Source: Promethearchaeota archaeon
GTDB lineage: Archaea > Asgardarchaeota > Lokiarchaeia > Sigynarchaeales > SOKP01
DNA length: 64,000 nt
NCBI GenBank assembly: GCA_016839655.1
Contig: JAEOTW010000144.1
Location: forward strand, 1-64,000
Direction of reading: 5' to 3'
Below the pieces are notes generated by a model. That model was not told the origin of the DNA and made no database searches. It was given only the letters and a program-made list of their open reading frames with translations. Shown piece after piece: positions 35,818 through 45,062 of this stretch. Made by a program: the position numbers and the translations under genes. The first letter of the stretch is position 1. Every line of letters starts with the position of its first letter.

Positions 35818-36732
35818 TTATTTTAAAAATTTCTGTTTAAATGATTCGATAGTACTTGAAATTTCTTTAATATGAATTTTTAATTCTTTAGGATGGATTT
35901 CTTTTAATTTATCAAGATTTTCTATAATTTCCTTCAATTCATCAATCCAAATATTCATAAGAATTTCTTTTTCTTTGTTTTTACAGGCTAATTTTATTTC
36001 ATCATCTATCCATTCTTTCGCACTTTCTTTTATTTGTTTTTTAAGCACATCCACAGTTATTTTAACTAAATCCTGTTCACTTTTAAGGCTCTCTAACAAG
36101 GGTTCTAGATTAGTTTTAAACTCTGAATTCTCTTCATTATATTTTTTAATCATATCTCTTAGAACTTCTTCCTTAGTATCATATTCTTCTTTAAAATTAT
36201 TTAATTTTACAGAAAATTCTTCACTCAATGTTGCTATTTTTTCTAAAAGAGATTTTATCTTATTCTCAAGATTATTAACTTGACTATCTAGTTTTTGGTT
36301 GACTGTTTTGAACTTGTTTTCTAATTCTAAATTAAGTTTCTTAAAATTTTCTTCTAGACTATCGGAAAGGGTGGTAAATTTTTCTTTTAATTCTCTTTCA
36401 AACATGTTAGCTAAATCTTCGATTTTCTTACTTGCAGAAACTTCCTGTTTTTCGATATTCTGTTTTACTAAAGTGAATTGGTTTTTCATATTTTGCTCCA
36501 ATTTGTTGAAGTGCTCGGTTGATTTCTTCTCAAGATTATTTACTTGGTCACTCGATTTTTGCTCTAATTTGTTAATTTGCTCGGTTGATTTCTTCTCAAG
36601 ATTATTTACTTGGTCACTCGATTTTTGTTCTAATTTTTTTAGTTGCTCATTCAATTTGTTCTCTAACTTATTTAATTGCTCTTTTAATTTCTGGAATTCT
36701 TTAATAGAAACCTCTTCAGATATAATATTCAC
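35818..36732 (-). CDS. coiled-coil protein with tandem 22-residue repeat
   Basis: 304 residues, GTG start, entirely coiled coil. The N-terminal third carries a repeat of the form KLEQKSSDQVNNLEKKSTEQ, present twice nearly exactly plus diverged copies. No transmembrane segment. It starts 49 bases after the Ras-like GTPase gene on the same strand, so it is probably its operon partner and perhaps an effector or scaffold. That role is inferred from position only. Confidence 0.7.
   Translation of the reverse strand: MNIISEEVSIKEFQKLKEQLNKLENKLNEQLKKLEQKSSDQVNNLEKKSTEQINKLEQKSSDQVNNLEKKSTEHFNKLEQNMKNQFTLVKQNIEKQEVSASKKIEDLANMFERELKEKFTTLSDSLEENFKKLNLELENKFKTVNQKLDSQVNNLENKIKSLLEKIATLSEEFSVKLNNFKEEYDTKEEVLRDMIKKYNEENSEFKTNLEPLLESLKSEQDLVKITVDVLKKQIKESAKEWIDDEIKLACKNKEKEILMNIWIDELKEIIENLDKLKEIHPKELKIHIKEISSTIESFKQKFLK
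36512..36643 (-). repeat. two tandem 66-bp repeats inside the coiled-coil gene
   Basis: Copies at 36512-36577 and 36578-36643 are nearly identical, differing only near one end. Each encodes 22 residues, about three heptads. The high DNA identity indicates a recent duplication within the coil. Confidence 0.85.
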
Positions 36733-36781
36733 CTTTTCCCTAATTTTTTTAATTCTCTTGTTTTTTTTTCTGGGCTATACT

Positions 36782-37789
36782 CTATTCTTTTATTTTCAAT
36801 TGCTCCTCTTTAGTTTTTGATATAATCTTTACCAACTCAAATTCTTCTATATTTAATTTTTCCATTAAATCAACATTTTGTTCAAACTCTTTTTTGACAG
36901 TAGTTAAGAGGTCTTTTATACTGTCAATTAACTCCATACTTGACTTAGAGTGGATTTTTTTTAAGTGTTCTATAGTTTTATCAAGTTCAGACAAATTAAT
37001 TAGAAATTGATCGATTATATTGATTTTTTGAGTTGAATTTTTTTCTAATTCTTGCCTAAGAAAGTTGGAATATTTCGATTCATTAATTTCTTTTTCTTCA
37101 ACTTTTTCTTCTTTGATTATTGGTTGTAACTTCTGTCTATTTAACGCTGAATCTAAATTATTTAAATTTATCAAGCTCTTTTTTAATTGAGATTCTTTTT
37201 TATTTCTCACATTAAGGAACCCTGAGGCAGTATTTTCCTTAACAATATCAGGGAAAAATATTTCTGTTTTTTTTAAAAAAGTATATATTAAAAGATCAAA
37301 ACACTCTGTAATATTTTCACCAGTTTTTGCAGACACAAACACTACATTGTCATTTTTAGCTAAAAAATTACTTAAATTTGATTTAAGATTTTTATTATTT
37401 GTAAGTGTGTCCAATTTATTACCAATAAATAATCTTAAAACATCTTCAGATAGACTATTTACATGCTCTAAAAACTCCTCCTTTAGAAGTTTTAAGGTTT
37501 CTTTTGGTTTACTTAAATCAAAAACTAGAAGAACGATATCGATATCCTTATATAATGCTGGATTATAAGGATTAAAAGATCTTTGACCTCCTGTATCCCA
37601 TATAGAAACTAAAACCCTTATAATATTACCATCATCTTTCACTACATATTCTTTTTTATTAGTTTCGTTACCAATTGTTGGTAGATATTGTTCGGGAAAT
37701 GGTCTCCCCAAAAATGTATTTATAATTGAAGTTTTACCAATATTTCCTTCTCCGAGAACAACCAGTTTTACATTTATGGTATTATCCAA
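36782..37789 (-). CDS. Ras-like small GTPase with long C-terminal coiled extension
   Basis: 335 residues. The GTPase domain (about 5-180) has all G motifs: G1 GEGNIGKTS, G2 Thr in YLPTIGNE, G3 WDTGGQRSF with the catalytic Gln, G4 GNKLDTL and G5 VSAKTGENI. It resembles Rab/Ras/Arf-like Asgard GTPases. The last ~150 residues are charged and helical with no lipidation cysteine at the end. Small GTPases of this class act as switches in trafficking and cytoskeleton control in eukaryotes. It heads an operon with a coiled-coil protein. Confidence 0.92.
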   Translation of the reverse strand: MDNTINVKLVVLGEGNIGKTSIINTFLGRPFPEQYLPTIGNETNKKEYVVKDDGNIIRVLVSIWDTGGQRSFNPYNPALYKDIDIVLLVFDLSKPKETLKLLKEEFLEHVNSLSEDVLRLFIGNKLDTLTNNKNLKSNLSNFLAKNDNVVFVSAKTGENITECFDLLIYTFLKKTEIFFPDIVKENTASGFLNVRNKKESQLKKSLINLNNLDSALNRQKLQPIIKEEKVEEKEINESKYSNFLRQELEKNSTQKINIIDQFLINLSELDKTIEHLKKIHSKSSMELIDSIKDLLTTVKKEFEQNVDLMEKLNIEEFELVKIISKTKEEQLKIKE

Positions 37790-38108
37790 CTTAATAATCG
37801 CCTAGAAAAAAATAAATAGATTCTTGATTTGTAAATTTTCTGGCGCAAAGAACCTTCATTAAGAATTATTTAATTTATTAAAACAAAAACGGAACTTATA
37901 TTTAAATATATTTAGAAAAACATTTCTTTAAACTTCAAAAATGCATATCTGACTATTAAAACTATAAAATTTACATTTATATATACAAGATCTCATTTTT
38001 ATAACTGCTTTTAAATGTATAAAAGATTTATATTACTTTTTGATTTTTCACTATTAATAGTATTATATTATTAAAATAGATAAAAATAATTGAAAATGGT
38101 ATAAGAAA
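37790..38108. other. 319-bp divergent promoter region
   Basis: AT-rich spacer between the GTPase operon and the flavin oxidoreductase. Several TATA-like stretches occur (for example TTATATTTAAATATAT near 37895-37911), but none can be assigned confidently. No RNA or ORF is seen. Confidence 0.5.
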
Positions 38109-39146
38109 ATGGGATTAAAAACTAATATAACTGAGATGTTTGGAATTAAGCATCCAATAATCGCGGCACCTATGGGTCCCTTTTATACAAAAGAACTGAC
38201 AATAGCGGTTTCTGAAGCGGGAGGGTTAGGAGTATTAAGTCATACCAATCTTTTCGGGAGAAAAAGCTTAGAAGAGATGAAATCTGATATGGAATATGTA
38301 GTTGAACATACAAATAAACCCTTTGGGTTTAATATAAGAACATCGAGATTACAATTGGATGCTCCAGGACTCTGTCGAGGGATTTCAAGATTTATTATGA
38401 ATAATCCAAAAGTAAAGGAGCAATGTGTTTATGCTGTAACTAGCGCAGGATCTCCAAAGACTTTACCAAAAGCCAAAACTTACCAAAAACTTAAAGAAAG
38501 TGGATCAAATATAAAACATTTTCATGTCGCACCAGCTTTATGGCTTGCGGATAAATGTGTAGCTTCTGGTGTTGATGGTATGGTTGTTACTGGTTGGGAA
38601 GGTGGAGGTCATCAAAGTTATGAAAAAATCAGTACCTTGGTCTTATTACAACAAGTTACAAAAAAACATCCAGATACTCCTATTATAGCATGTGGCGGTT
38701 TTTCTAGTGGAGAAGGGTTAGCTTCAGCTCTAGCGATGGGTGCAGGAGCTATTGCGATGGGATCAAGATTTATCGCTTCAAAGGAAAGTGAATTCCATGA
38801 TAAATATAAAAATATTGTTCCATCTGCAAAAGCTGATGATACCACATGGGTTACTGGAGTCCTTGGTCCAATTCGCCTTTGGAAAAATAACTATTCCTTA
38901 CATCATGGAGTAGTATCAAGTAAAGAAGAAAAAATGGCATTAGAAGCCCAGATAACACCAGAGATTGTAATGAATGATCAAAAACATTATGAAATGACTT
39001 ATGATGGTAATGTTGAAGAGGGTGCTGTTCTTTTAGGTCAAAGTATCGGTTTAATTAATTCTGTTGATAGTGTTAGAGACATTATTGAAGCTATTGTTAG
39101 CGATGCGGAGAAAAGATTAAAGGAAGCAAATTGCTGTATTGTATAA
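38109..39146 (+). CDS. NAD(P)H-dependent flavin oxidoreductase (nitronate monooxygenase/FabK-like)
   Basis: 345 residues, TIM-barrel FMN enzyme. The motifs are KHPIIAAPMGPFYTKELTIA at the N-terminus, VSEAGGLGVLSH, the diagnostic GMVVTGWEGGGH and the phosphate-binding IIACGGFSSGEGLASALAMG followed by AGAIAMGSRF. The family covers nitronate monooxygenases and enoyl-ACP reductase-like enzymes. Archaea lack the FabK pathway, so nitronate oxidation or an unknown reduction is more likely. Confidence 0.85.
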   Translation: MGLKTNITEMFGIKHPIIAAPMGPFYTKELTIAVSEAGGLGVLSHTNLFGRKSLEEMKSDMEYVVEHTNKPFGFNIRTSRLQLDAPGLCRGISRFIMNNPKVKEQCVYAVTSAGSPKTLPKAKTYQKLKESGSNIKHFHVAPALWLADKCVASGVDGMVVTGWEGGGHQSYEKISTLVLLQQVTKKHPDTPIIACGGFSSGEGLASALAMGAGAIAMGSRFIASKESEFHDKYKNIVPSAKADDTTWVTGVLGPIRLWKNNYSLHHGVVSSKEEKMALEAQITPEIVMNDQKHYEMTYDGNVEEGAVLLGQSIGLINSVDSVRDIIEAIVSDAEKRLKEANCCIV

Positions 39147-39212
39147 TTTTATGCAATACTTATATTATTTTTTATCTTATTTTATTATATTTCAAATTTA
39201 AAGGTGTTTGTT

Positions 39213-39413
39213 ATGAGTAATGATGATGATGAAGATTATGTATATTGCAAAAATTGTGAGAAAGAAATACTCCAAGAAAATGCAATTTACGTAAGTGGAA
39301 AACCTTTCTGTAAAAACTGTTATCGTGATGCTGAAGAGTTTGAGATCATTGAAGATGCTGAAGATTTTGAAGATGAAGATGAAGACGATTATGATCAAGA
39401 TGATTTTGATTAA
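39213..39413 (+). CDS. small zinc-finger protein with acidic tail
   Basis: Start chosen at ATG 39213, seven bases after AAAGGTG, giving 66 residues. An upstream GTG (39204) is less suitable. The centre is a two-knuckle CKNC...CKNC module (YCKNCEKEIL and KPFCKNCYRD) like half a LIM domain. The last 25 residues are almost all Asp/Glu. A protein-binding zinc module is likely. Function unknown. Confidence 0.7.
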   Translation: MSNDDDEDYVYCKNCEKEILQENAIYVSGKPFCKNCYRDAEEFEIIEDAEDFEDEDEDDYDQDDFD

Positions 39414-39457
39414 AAGTCTTTGATATATTAAGAAGAAACTATATTTTTATTATAAAA

Positions 39458-39934
39458 ATGTCTGGAACTAGGCAAGAAATTGGGCCATATGATTATATTG
39501 AATATTTTAAGAGAAACACAGCTTTATTAGTCTCAATGGATAAAAATGGAAAACTTAATGTTATGGCTTTAGATTGGAAAAAAATAGAAGAATACGAGGG
39601 TAATCCTGTAATTAGAGCACAAGTAGCATATAGTCGATATACATATAAATTGTTAACTGAGGGAGTTAATGAATTTAGTGTAAATATACCTTCAGATAAT
39701 ATATATCATGCTATAGATATAGCCGGATCATATTCTGGAAGAAATTCAGATAAATTTAAGGAAGCGAATTTAGAAATTATTCCAGGAAATAAAATTAAAG
39801 TGCCTACTATAAAAGATTCTGATTTAAGCTATGAATGCCAAATTGTTCATTCAAGTAAATCAAATATGAGTAGCCATCACTATTTTTATGGTAAGATTCT
39901 AACCGTTTATGCTTCAAATAATATAATTAAGTAA
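39458..39934 (+). CDS. flavin reductase-like FMN-binding protein
   Basis: 158 residues of the flavoredoxin/flavin reductase-like fold. It shows TALLVSMDKNGKLNVMALDW at the N-terminus, VIRAQVAYSRYTYKLL and EFSVNIPSDNIYHAIDIAGSYSGR, then YECQIVHSSK and FYGKILTVYA. FMN-binding electron-transfer or reductase function is expected. It is in a run with the flavin oxidoreductase and the zinc-finger gene on the same strand. A run of T follows its stop. Confidence 0.8.
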   Translation: MSGTRQEIGPYDYIEYFKRNTALLVSMDKNGKLNVMALDWKKIEEYEGNPVIRAQVAYSRYTYKLLTEGVNEFSVNIPSDNIYHAIDIAGSYSGRNSDKFKEANLEIIPGNKIKVPTIKDSDLSYECQIVHSSKSNMSSHHYFYGKILTVYASNNIIK

Positions 39935-40048
39935 TTTTTTTTATCTTCTTTTTTCAAAATTAGTCATTAGAGTTTTTTATAAATTAATTTTATAAATCCT
40001 AAAATATTCAAAAAACTAGAAAATAACAATTGAAGGCGATAAAAAACT

Positions 40049-40633
40049 ATGGAAAATGAAAAATCAGCTCCTTCAGATCATTATAGAGGGAGTCTTACAC
40101 CTAGATTAATTATATCTTTATCATTAATTGGAGTATTTTCAGCTCTTATTTGCGTACTAACTATGGTAATTTCAATACCAATTCCCGCTACTCAGGGTTT
40201 TATTAATATTGGAGATGCAGGAGTAATGATTTGCGGATTATTATTCGGTCCAATAATAGGCGGTTTTTCTGGAGGTATTGGCTCAGCTTTAGCTGATCTT
40301 TTCTTAGGGTATACTATATATGCTCCTGGGACTTTAATAATTAAGGGTTTAGAGGGCTTTTTGGTGGGATTTATTGCTAATCCTAAAAAGTTTTATATAA
40401 AAATTAATTACAGAGACATTTTAGCTGTTCTAGCTGGTGGTTTTACAATGTCTATAGGATATTTTCTGTATGAAATTATTCTTTTCGGCATACCAGCAGC
40501 ATCATATGAATTAATTTTAAATGGTATAATCCAATTTGGATTAGGAGGATTGATTGCTATTACTTTTATTGCTGCAGCGCGGAAACCTATAATCGATAAC
40601 TTACCACAAGTTTTTGATAAAGTATTCAGATAG
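40049..40633 (+). CDS. ECF transporter S-component-like membrane protein
   Basis: 194 residues with about six membrane helices. The S-component pattern is visible: an N-terminal LSLIGVFSALICVLTMV, then NIGDAGVMICGLLFGPIIGG, a FSGGIGSALADLFLGYT loop and LIIKGLEGFLVGFIANPKK. These proteins bind a vitamin or micronutrient and work with an energy-coupling module (EcfA/A'/T), which is not in this window. The substrate is unknown, and no riboswitch is evident in the 114-base upstream region. Confidence 0.83.
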   Translation: MENEKSAPSDHYRGSLTPRLIISLSLIGVFSALICVLTMVISIPIPATQGFINIGDAGVMICGLLFGPIIGGFSGGIGSALADLFLGYTIYAPGTLIIKGLEGFLVGFIANPKKFYIKINYRDILAVLAGGFTMSIGYFLYEIILFGIPAASYELILNGIIQFGLGGLIAITFIAAARKPIIDNLPQVFDKVFR

Positions 40634-40684
40634 AAATAGATAATTAAGATTATATTCTAATAATTATTTTTTTAACAAATTTTT

Positions 40685-40828
40685 TTAATCGGATTTACAA
40701 TTTTCACATTTAATCTCTTCATAATCTTCCCAATCATCTCTATAAATCTTAATTTTACCCGTATCACCACATTGTTTACAATTGTAATCCTCACTTAGGA
40801 ATTTTTCCTTTTTAATTATATTAATCAT
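40685..40828 (-). CDS. small zinc-ribbon protein
   Basis: 47 residues from ATG 40828 to TAA 40685. It has two CxxC pairs, YNCKQCGDTG and IKCENCKSD, separated by an acidic strand region, a minimal zinc ribbon. AAAAAGGAAAA-like sequence follows the start rather than preceding it, so the start is by ATG only. Two CxxC pairs in a short ORF make a real gene likely. The rest of the 370-base region between 40634 and 41002 holds nothing else I can see. Confidence 0.65.
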   Translation of the reverse strand: MINIIKKEKFLSEDYNCKQCGDTGKIKIYRDDWEDYEEIKCENCKSD

Positions 40829-41002
40829 ATTGTTTGATTAGCATTGAATTATTTAATTAAAAAATCTCCAATAAAAAATTAAATTTCAGTTATTTATAAG
40901 TTTGTGTTCCTAAAGCAATTCCGTTAAGATATTGCATGAGATTTAAAAGGAAAATAAAAATAAATTGTTTATTTGGTTATTAGTTAGTGAAGGAAAAATA
41001 AA

Positions 41003-41962
41003 TTAAAAATTAGAATATACCATGAATTTATCTCCAGAACCTAAACTGTAAAGCTCGAATTTCGAACCTCGTTTTGTTTCGGCTTGCATTTGGATCATTG
41101 GGAATAAATAGATTTGGGAAGTTATTTGTGAGTCTTTATCTTTATTATAAGTTTTATAATCGCTGCTAGCTGCACTTATTGTCTTTTTGATATTTTTATT
41201 CCAGTATCCTAATGATGGCTCAGCTTTTGATTCTAAATCCTTGAAATCACCAAATTTTATACCTTCGACCTCTTCTATCATCTTGTGAAGATCTTCTCCA
41301 ATTTCTTTTTCATATTTCGTTTGAGCACTCGAATGAAGTATTGGAACCCCAGTAACAACAGTTTGAAATGGTACAGGAAGGTCTTCATATTTATAGAGGT
41401 TTTTATGACCTCCACATTCTTTACATGGTTCGTTTCTGTTTCCCGTTCCATAACAAGCTCCACATGGATAAGAAAATACTTTTTTTTCCTTTTTCTGTTC
41501 TTGACCAACTAAGATTGTGAGATTTTCTTCAATTTTACCAGTTCCTTTGCAGGTTTTACATTTATCTTCGATATATCCTTTACCTCTACAATTTTTACAA
41601 GCAACTGCTTGTAATGACTCGTATTGAGGAACTGTCTCATCTCCTTTCCATTCATCTTTTTTTATCTTTCCAGCTCCTTTGAATGAATAGAATTGAACTC
41701 TTCCCACTCTAGGAGCAGTTACAGTATTTTCCTCTTTCCCTTTTGGTGCTGGACCAAGAGATTTTTTAACAGCAAAATAAATTGCTGCTTCTTTATTAGT
41801 TTCTTTTACATATTCAGCAGCACTGATTGCATCCAATGAAAACACAGCACCTTTGGTTCCAAATTGTTTTTCCATCTTTTTTCGATCTGTTCTTGCAGCT
41901 TTTTGCTTCCATTTTAGCCAAATATCATCTAAGTTTGGCGTTTTAATTCTGATGTCAGGCAA
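41003..41962 (-). CDS. protein with DnaJ-type zinc finger but no J domain
   Basis: 319 residues, TTG start. The centre carries a DnaJ cysteine-rich zinc finger with CxxCxGxG-like repeats: CKNCRGKGY, CKTCKGTGK, CGACYGTGN and CKECGGHKN. No J domain or HPD motif is present. The N-terminal domain and the C-terminal part (about 200-319) are not recognised. J-less zinc-finger proteins may act as unfolded-protein binders or RNA/protein scaffolds. No chaperone gene is near. Confidence 0.75.
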   Translation of the reverse strand: MPDIRIKTPNLDDIWLKWKQKAARTDRKKMEKQFGTKGAVFSLDAISAAEYVKETNKEAAIYFAVKKSLGPAPKGKEENTVTAPRVGRVQFYSFKGAGKIKKDEWKGDETVPQYESLQAVACKNCRGKGYIEDKCKTCKGTGKIEENLTILVGQEQKKEKKVFSYPCGACYGTGNRNEPCKECGGHKNLYKYEDLPVPFQTVVTGVPILHSSAQTKYEKEIGEDLHKMIEEVEGIKFGDFKDLESKAEPSLGYWNKNIKKTISAASSDYKTYNKDKDSQITSQIYLFPMIQMQAETKRGSKFELYSLGSGDKFMVYSNF

Positions 41963-42111
41963 TATTTATCACTTTAAAATTTTTTTTGAAATTTCATTAA
42001 CTTTATTTAATTGATTTGGAATTATAAAAATATAAAATAGAATAATTTATAATCTTTATATACAAGAAAATTAAAAATAAATACAAAAATAACAAAAAAG
42101 TCGAAAAGAAA

Positions 42112-42273
42112 ATGTCTGCTGAGGATCGTCAATCAGTTGAATATTTCTTACAATGGATTCAGGAGAAAGGTCTCTCACAGTGGCTCGAACATTTCTTAAA
42201 TCAAGGCGACGAGGTAAAGCTTAGACAGATAAAAGAAGTCTATGATAAAATAAAACGTGTTTTTGGTTTTTAA
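42112..42273 (+). CDS. small amphipathic protein
   Basis: 53 residues from ATG 42112 to TAA 42273. It begins MSAEDRQSVEYFLQWIQEKG and contains LSQWLEHFLNQGDEVKL, forming two or three amphipathic helices. Codon use and base composition match neighbours and are richer in GC than the spacer. No family is recognised. A TATA-like TTATATAC lies about 55 bases upstream (42056-42063). Confidence 0.6.
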   Translation: MSAEDRQSVEYFLQWIQEKGLSQWLEHFLNQGDEVKLRQIKEVYDKIKRVFGF

Positions 42274-42395
42274 TTTTTAATTTATTTTTATTATCTAATT
42301 TTTCTATATAATCGAGTTGCCTTTTTTCAAATTAGAAAATTTGATTTGATAATTTTCATATCTATTATTAATTGATAGCTTAAATGGTAAAGTAG

Positions 42396-45062
42396 TTGAG
42401 TCTTCCCTTAAGAAATTTTTTTGTCGTTTTTGATAGAAATCGTGAGCATAAGAAGGAATTGATATATAATGTAAATCTTTTTTATTTAAAATCATTAAAG
42501 AAGAAGAAATTTGCCTTTTCTTATGTAAAGGAGCCATTTTTTAAGGGAAATGTAATTTTTGGATTAGATTTCAAAAATAAAGTTCGTCCTTTAAATTTTA
42601 ATAAGGTTGAAAAAGATGGAAGTCAACAACCTATTAATCCAAGATTACTCAAGAAGTTTATTTTGTCAGAAAAAAATAAATTTATAGCATTTTCGAGCCA
42701 GACAGATCCTCAAGACGTTGTACCTATTAAAGAAATGCTAAGTAATTTTCAATATGACACAGATAGGATTGTAAATTTAACCTTATGTAATTCTTGTATG
42801 GAAAAACAAACTTTTACTCTATTAAATGAGAACTCTCAAATTAATTCATATAAAAACCAAATTTTATGTTCTGAATGTGCTTATAGCATTTTATTAAATA
42901 GAATTAAGCTTACAGGGCTTATTTCTCAAGAAAAGATAAGCCCAAAATTAAAGAATTTCTTGATGCACTTAATCCTTAAATTTAAAGACGTTAGGAAAGT
43001 TTTAGAAGCCTTTAAAGCAGATTTTGATCCTACAAAATCTCGTGAAATTACTTTATATGATATCGAAAAACCACCTTCAATTAGCAAAAAATACCTTAAT
43101 CAAGACATAAATAGTATAAAAATTCCTCCTATTTTCAAAGAAATATTAAAAAGGTTGAATTTAATTAACCTATTACCAATCCAAGCAATTTCCATAGAAA
43201 GGGGGTTATTATCTGAACGTAGTGACCAATTAATTATGGCTCCAACGAGTGGTGGTAAAACTTTAGTAGGTGAATTAGCAGGAATCTCAAAAGTCTTAAA
43301 TGATAAAACAGCTAAAATGTTGTATTTAGTACCAATTGTAGCTTTAGCAAATATTAGAACAGAAGAATTCAAAGAGAAATATAAAACATTAAAGCTAAAA
43401 ATCATTAAAAGAGTTGGAGAATCCTTATTTGAAAAAAAAGAGGATAATAACATTAAAGAATTAGCTAATGCACATCTTATTATTGCCACTTATGAAGCAA
43501 TTGATTTTATTTTAAGAAGTGGGAAAAAAGAATTTCTAGGAAATATCGGTACAATCATAATAGATGAAATTCAGACTCTAATTGATCATGAACGGGGCTT
43601 TATATTAGATGCTTTAATATCTAGATTAAAAACGCAATACAATTCTCAATATCTATACCTAAGTGCTACATTAGGAGAACCAGAATTTTTAGCAAAAAAA
43701 TTAAATTGTGAACTAATTAAGTATAACGATCGTCCTGTCCCAGTCGAACGTCATCTATTACTGAGTTTAAGTGAAGCTCAGAAACTTAAATTTATCTCAT
43801 TGTTAATGAAAAATGCTTATTCCATAAAATCTAAATATGGATTTAAAGGCCAATCAATAGTATTTACCAATACAAGAAAAAAATGTGAATCCATTACAGC
43901 TTATTTACAACAAAGGGGTCTCAATACTGCAGCGTATCATTCAGGCTTGACAAACGATGAAAGAAAAGTTATTGAGGAAGAATTTCAATCACAGAAGATA
44001 GTAGGGGTAGTAGCTACAGCTGCGTTGGCTGCAGGAGTAGATCTTCCAGCTCGGCAAGTAATTTTTGAATCTTTAGCAATGGGTATAAATTGGTTAACTG
44101 TTGCAGAATTCGAACAAATGCTAGGACGAAGTGGAAGATTGAAAAAACATGAAAAAGGTTTCGCTTATATACTTGTTGAACCTGGGAAGATATATTCTCC
44201 TAAAATGAAAATTACTGAAGAAAATATCGCTATAAAGTTACTGAATGGGAAAATAAAAGATTACGAACTTGTACCTAATGAGGATAAGTCTCAAACAGAA
44301 ATTCTAGCATTCATTTCAATGTTCAATCAATGGATTACAAAGGATTTAGTGTTTAGTTTTTATGATCTTTTAATTAACAATCATTTTGATTTAGAAGCAA
44401 TTCTAAAAAAGTTAATATCTCTTAAGCTGATTCGCATAAAGGAGAATTTAACTATTAAAGCAACACGGATCGGTAGAGCAATTGCAAATTCGTTTATAAG
44501 TGTTAATGAAAGTCTTGAAATTATTAACAAATTACAGGGAAAGTTAGAAACACCTATGGAAATTGCCCTAAATTTAGAAACTCTTAGAAACGTGTATTTA
44601 TCTAAAAATATCGTTGCAGATTTATCAAAGAATGTCAATATGAAATATTTCTCAAATAATTTATTTAGCGCCAGTGTTTTATCTTTAATGAATGCAGAGT
44701 ATGTTAAGAAGAGAAAATCATTTTCACGTGATTTTATTGAGTTTATTATGAAGTTAACTAGCGATATATTTAATTGCAATTGTAAGGATAATCCATATTG
44801 CGAATGTGGTCGTTTAAACTTAGAAAGATTAATCCTTGATTTGAGAATCAACAATAATATGACAATCGAAGACATCTCTAATTATATGATAGAAGAATAT
44901 AAAATTACGATTTTTAAGGGAGATCTAATAGATTATTTAGAGAGTTTGATCTATAGTCTAGAGAGTATAAAAAACATTGCTGAAGGCATTTCCAATTTAG
45001 ATGGAGCATATATTGAAGAAATTAATAAGATACCTAACTTAATAGAACGCATCAAGTATTAA
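42396..45062 (+). CDS. SF2 DEAD/DEAH-box helicase, archaeal DUF5814 type
   Basis: 888 residues. The start is TTG 42396, directly after an in-frame TAG, so the N-terminus is as long as the frame allows. A zinc pair LCNSC/LCSEC lies near residues 130-165. Helicase motifs are I APTSGGKT (about 285), II IIDEIQT, III LSATLG, then IV-VI with FTNTRKKCE, TAALAAGVDLPA and FEQMLGRSGR, as in Ski2/Hel308-related enzymes. A cysteine cluster NCNCKDNPYCECGR is near residue 800. Archaeal DUF5814 helicases have this plan. The role is DNA or RNA unwinding, possibly repair. Confidence 0.88.
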   Translation: MSLPLRNFFVVFDRNREHKKELIYNVNLFYLKSLKKKKFAFSYVKEPFFKGNVIFGLDFKNKVRPLNFNKVEKDGSQQPINPRLLKKFILSEKNKFIAFSSQTDPQDVVPIKEMLSNFQYDTDRIVNLTLCNSCMEKQTFTLLNENSQINSYKNQILCSECAYSILLNRIKLTGLISQEKISPKLKNFLMHLILKFKDVRKVLEAFKADFDPTKSREITLYDIEKPPSISKKYLNQDINSIKIPPIFKEILKRLNLINLLPIQAISIERGLLSERSDQLIMAPTSGGKTLVGELAGISKVLNDKTAKMLYLVPIVALANIRTEEFKEKYKTLKLKIIKRVGESLFEKKEDNNIKELANAHLIIATYEAIDFILRSGKKEFLGNIGTIIIDEIQTLIDHERGFILDALISRLKTQYNSQYLYLSATLGEPEFLAKKLNCELIKYNDRPVPVERHLLLSLSEAQKLKFISLLMKNAYSIKSKYGFKGQSIVFTNTRKKCESITAYLQQRGLNTAAYHSGLTNDERKVIEEEFQSQKIVGVVATAALAAGVDLPARQVIFESLAMGINWLTVAEFEQMLGRSGRLKKHEKGFAYILVEPGKIYSPKMKITEENIAIKLLNGKIKDYELVPNEDKSQTEILAFISMFNQWITKDLVFSFYDLLINNHFDLEAILKKLISLKLIRIKENLTIKATRIGRAIANSFISVNESLEIINKLQGKLETPMEIALNLETLRNVYLSKNIVADLSKNVNMKYFSNNLFSASVLSLMNAEYVKKRKSFSRDFIEFIMKLTSDIFNCNCKDNPYCECGRLNLERLILDLRINNNMTIEDISNYMIEEYKITIFKGDLIDYLESLIYSLESIKNIAEGISNLDGAYIEEINKIPNLIERIKY

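Noticed and set aside
36512..36643. CRISPR array or minisatellite
   Set aside because: Only two 66-bp units with no spacers, in frame within a coiled-coil gene.
39935..40048. Riboswitch upstream of the ECF S-component
   Set aside because: Only about 114 bases of AT-rich sequence with no recognisable conserved aptamer motif.
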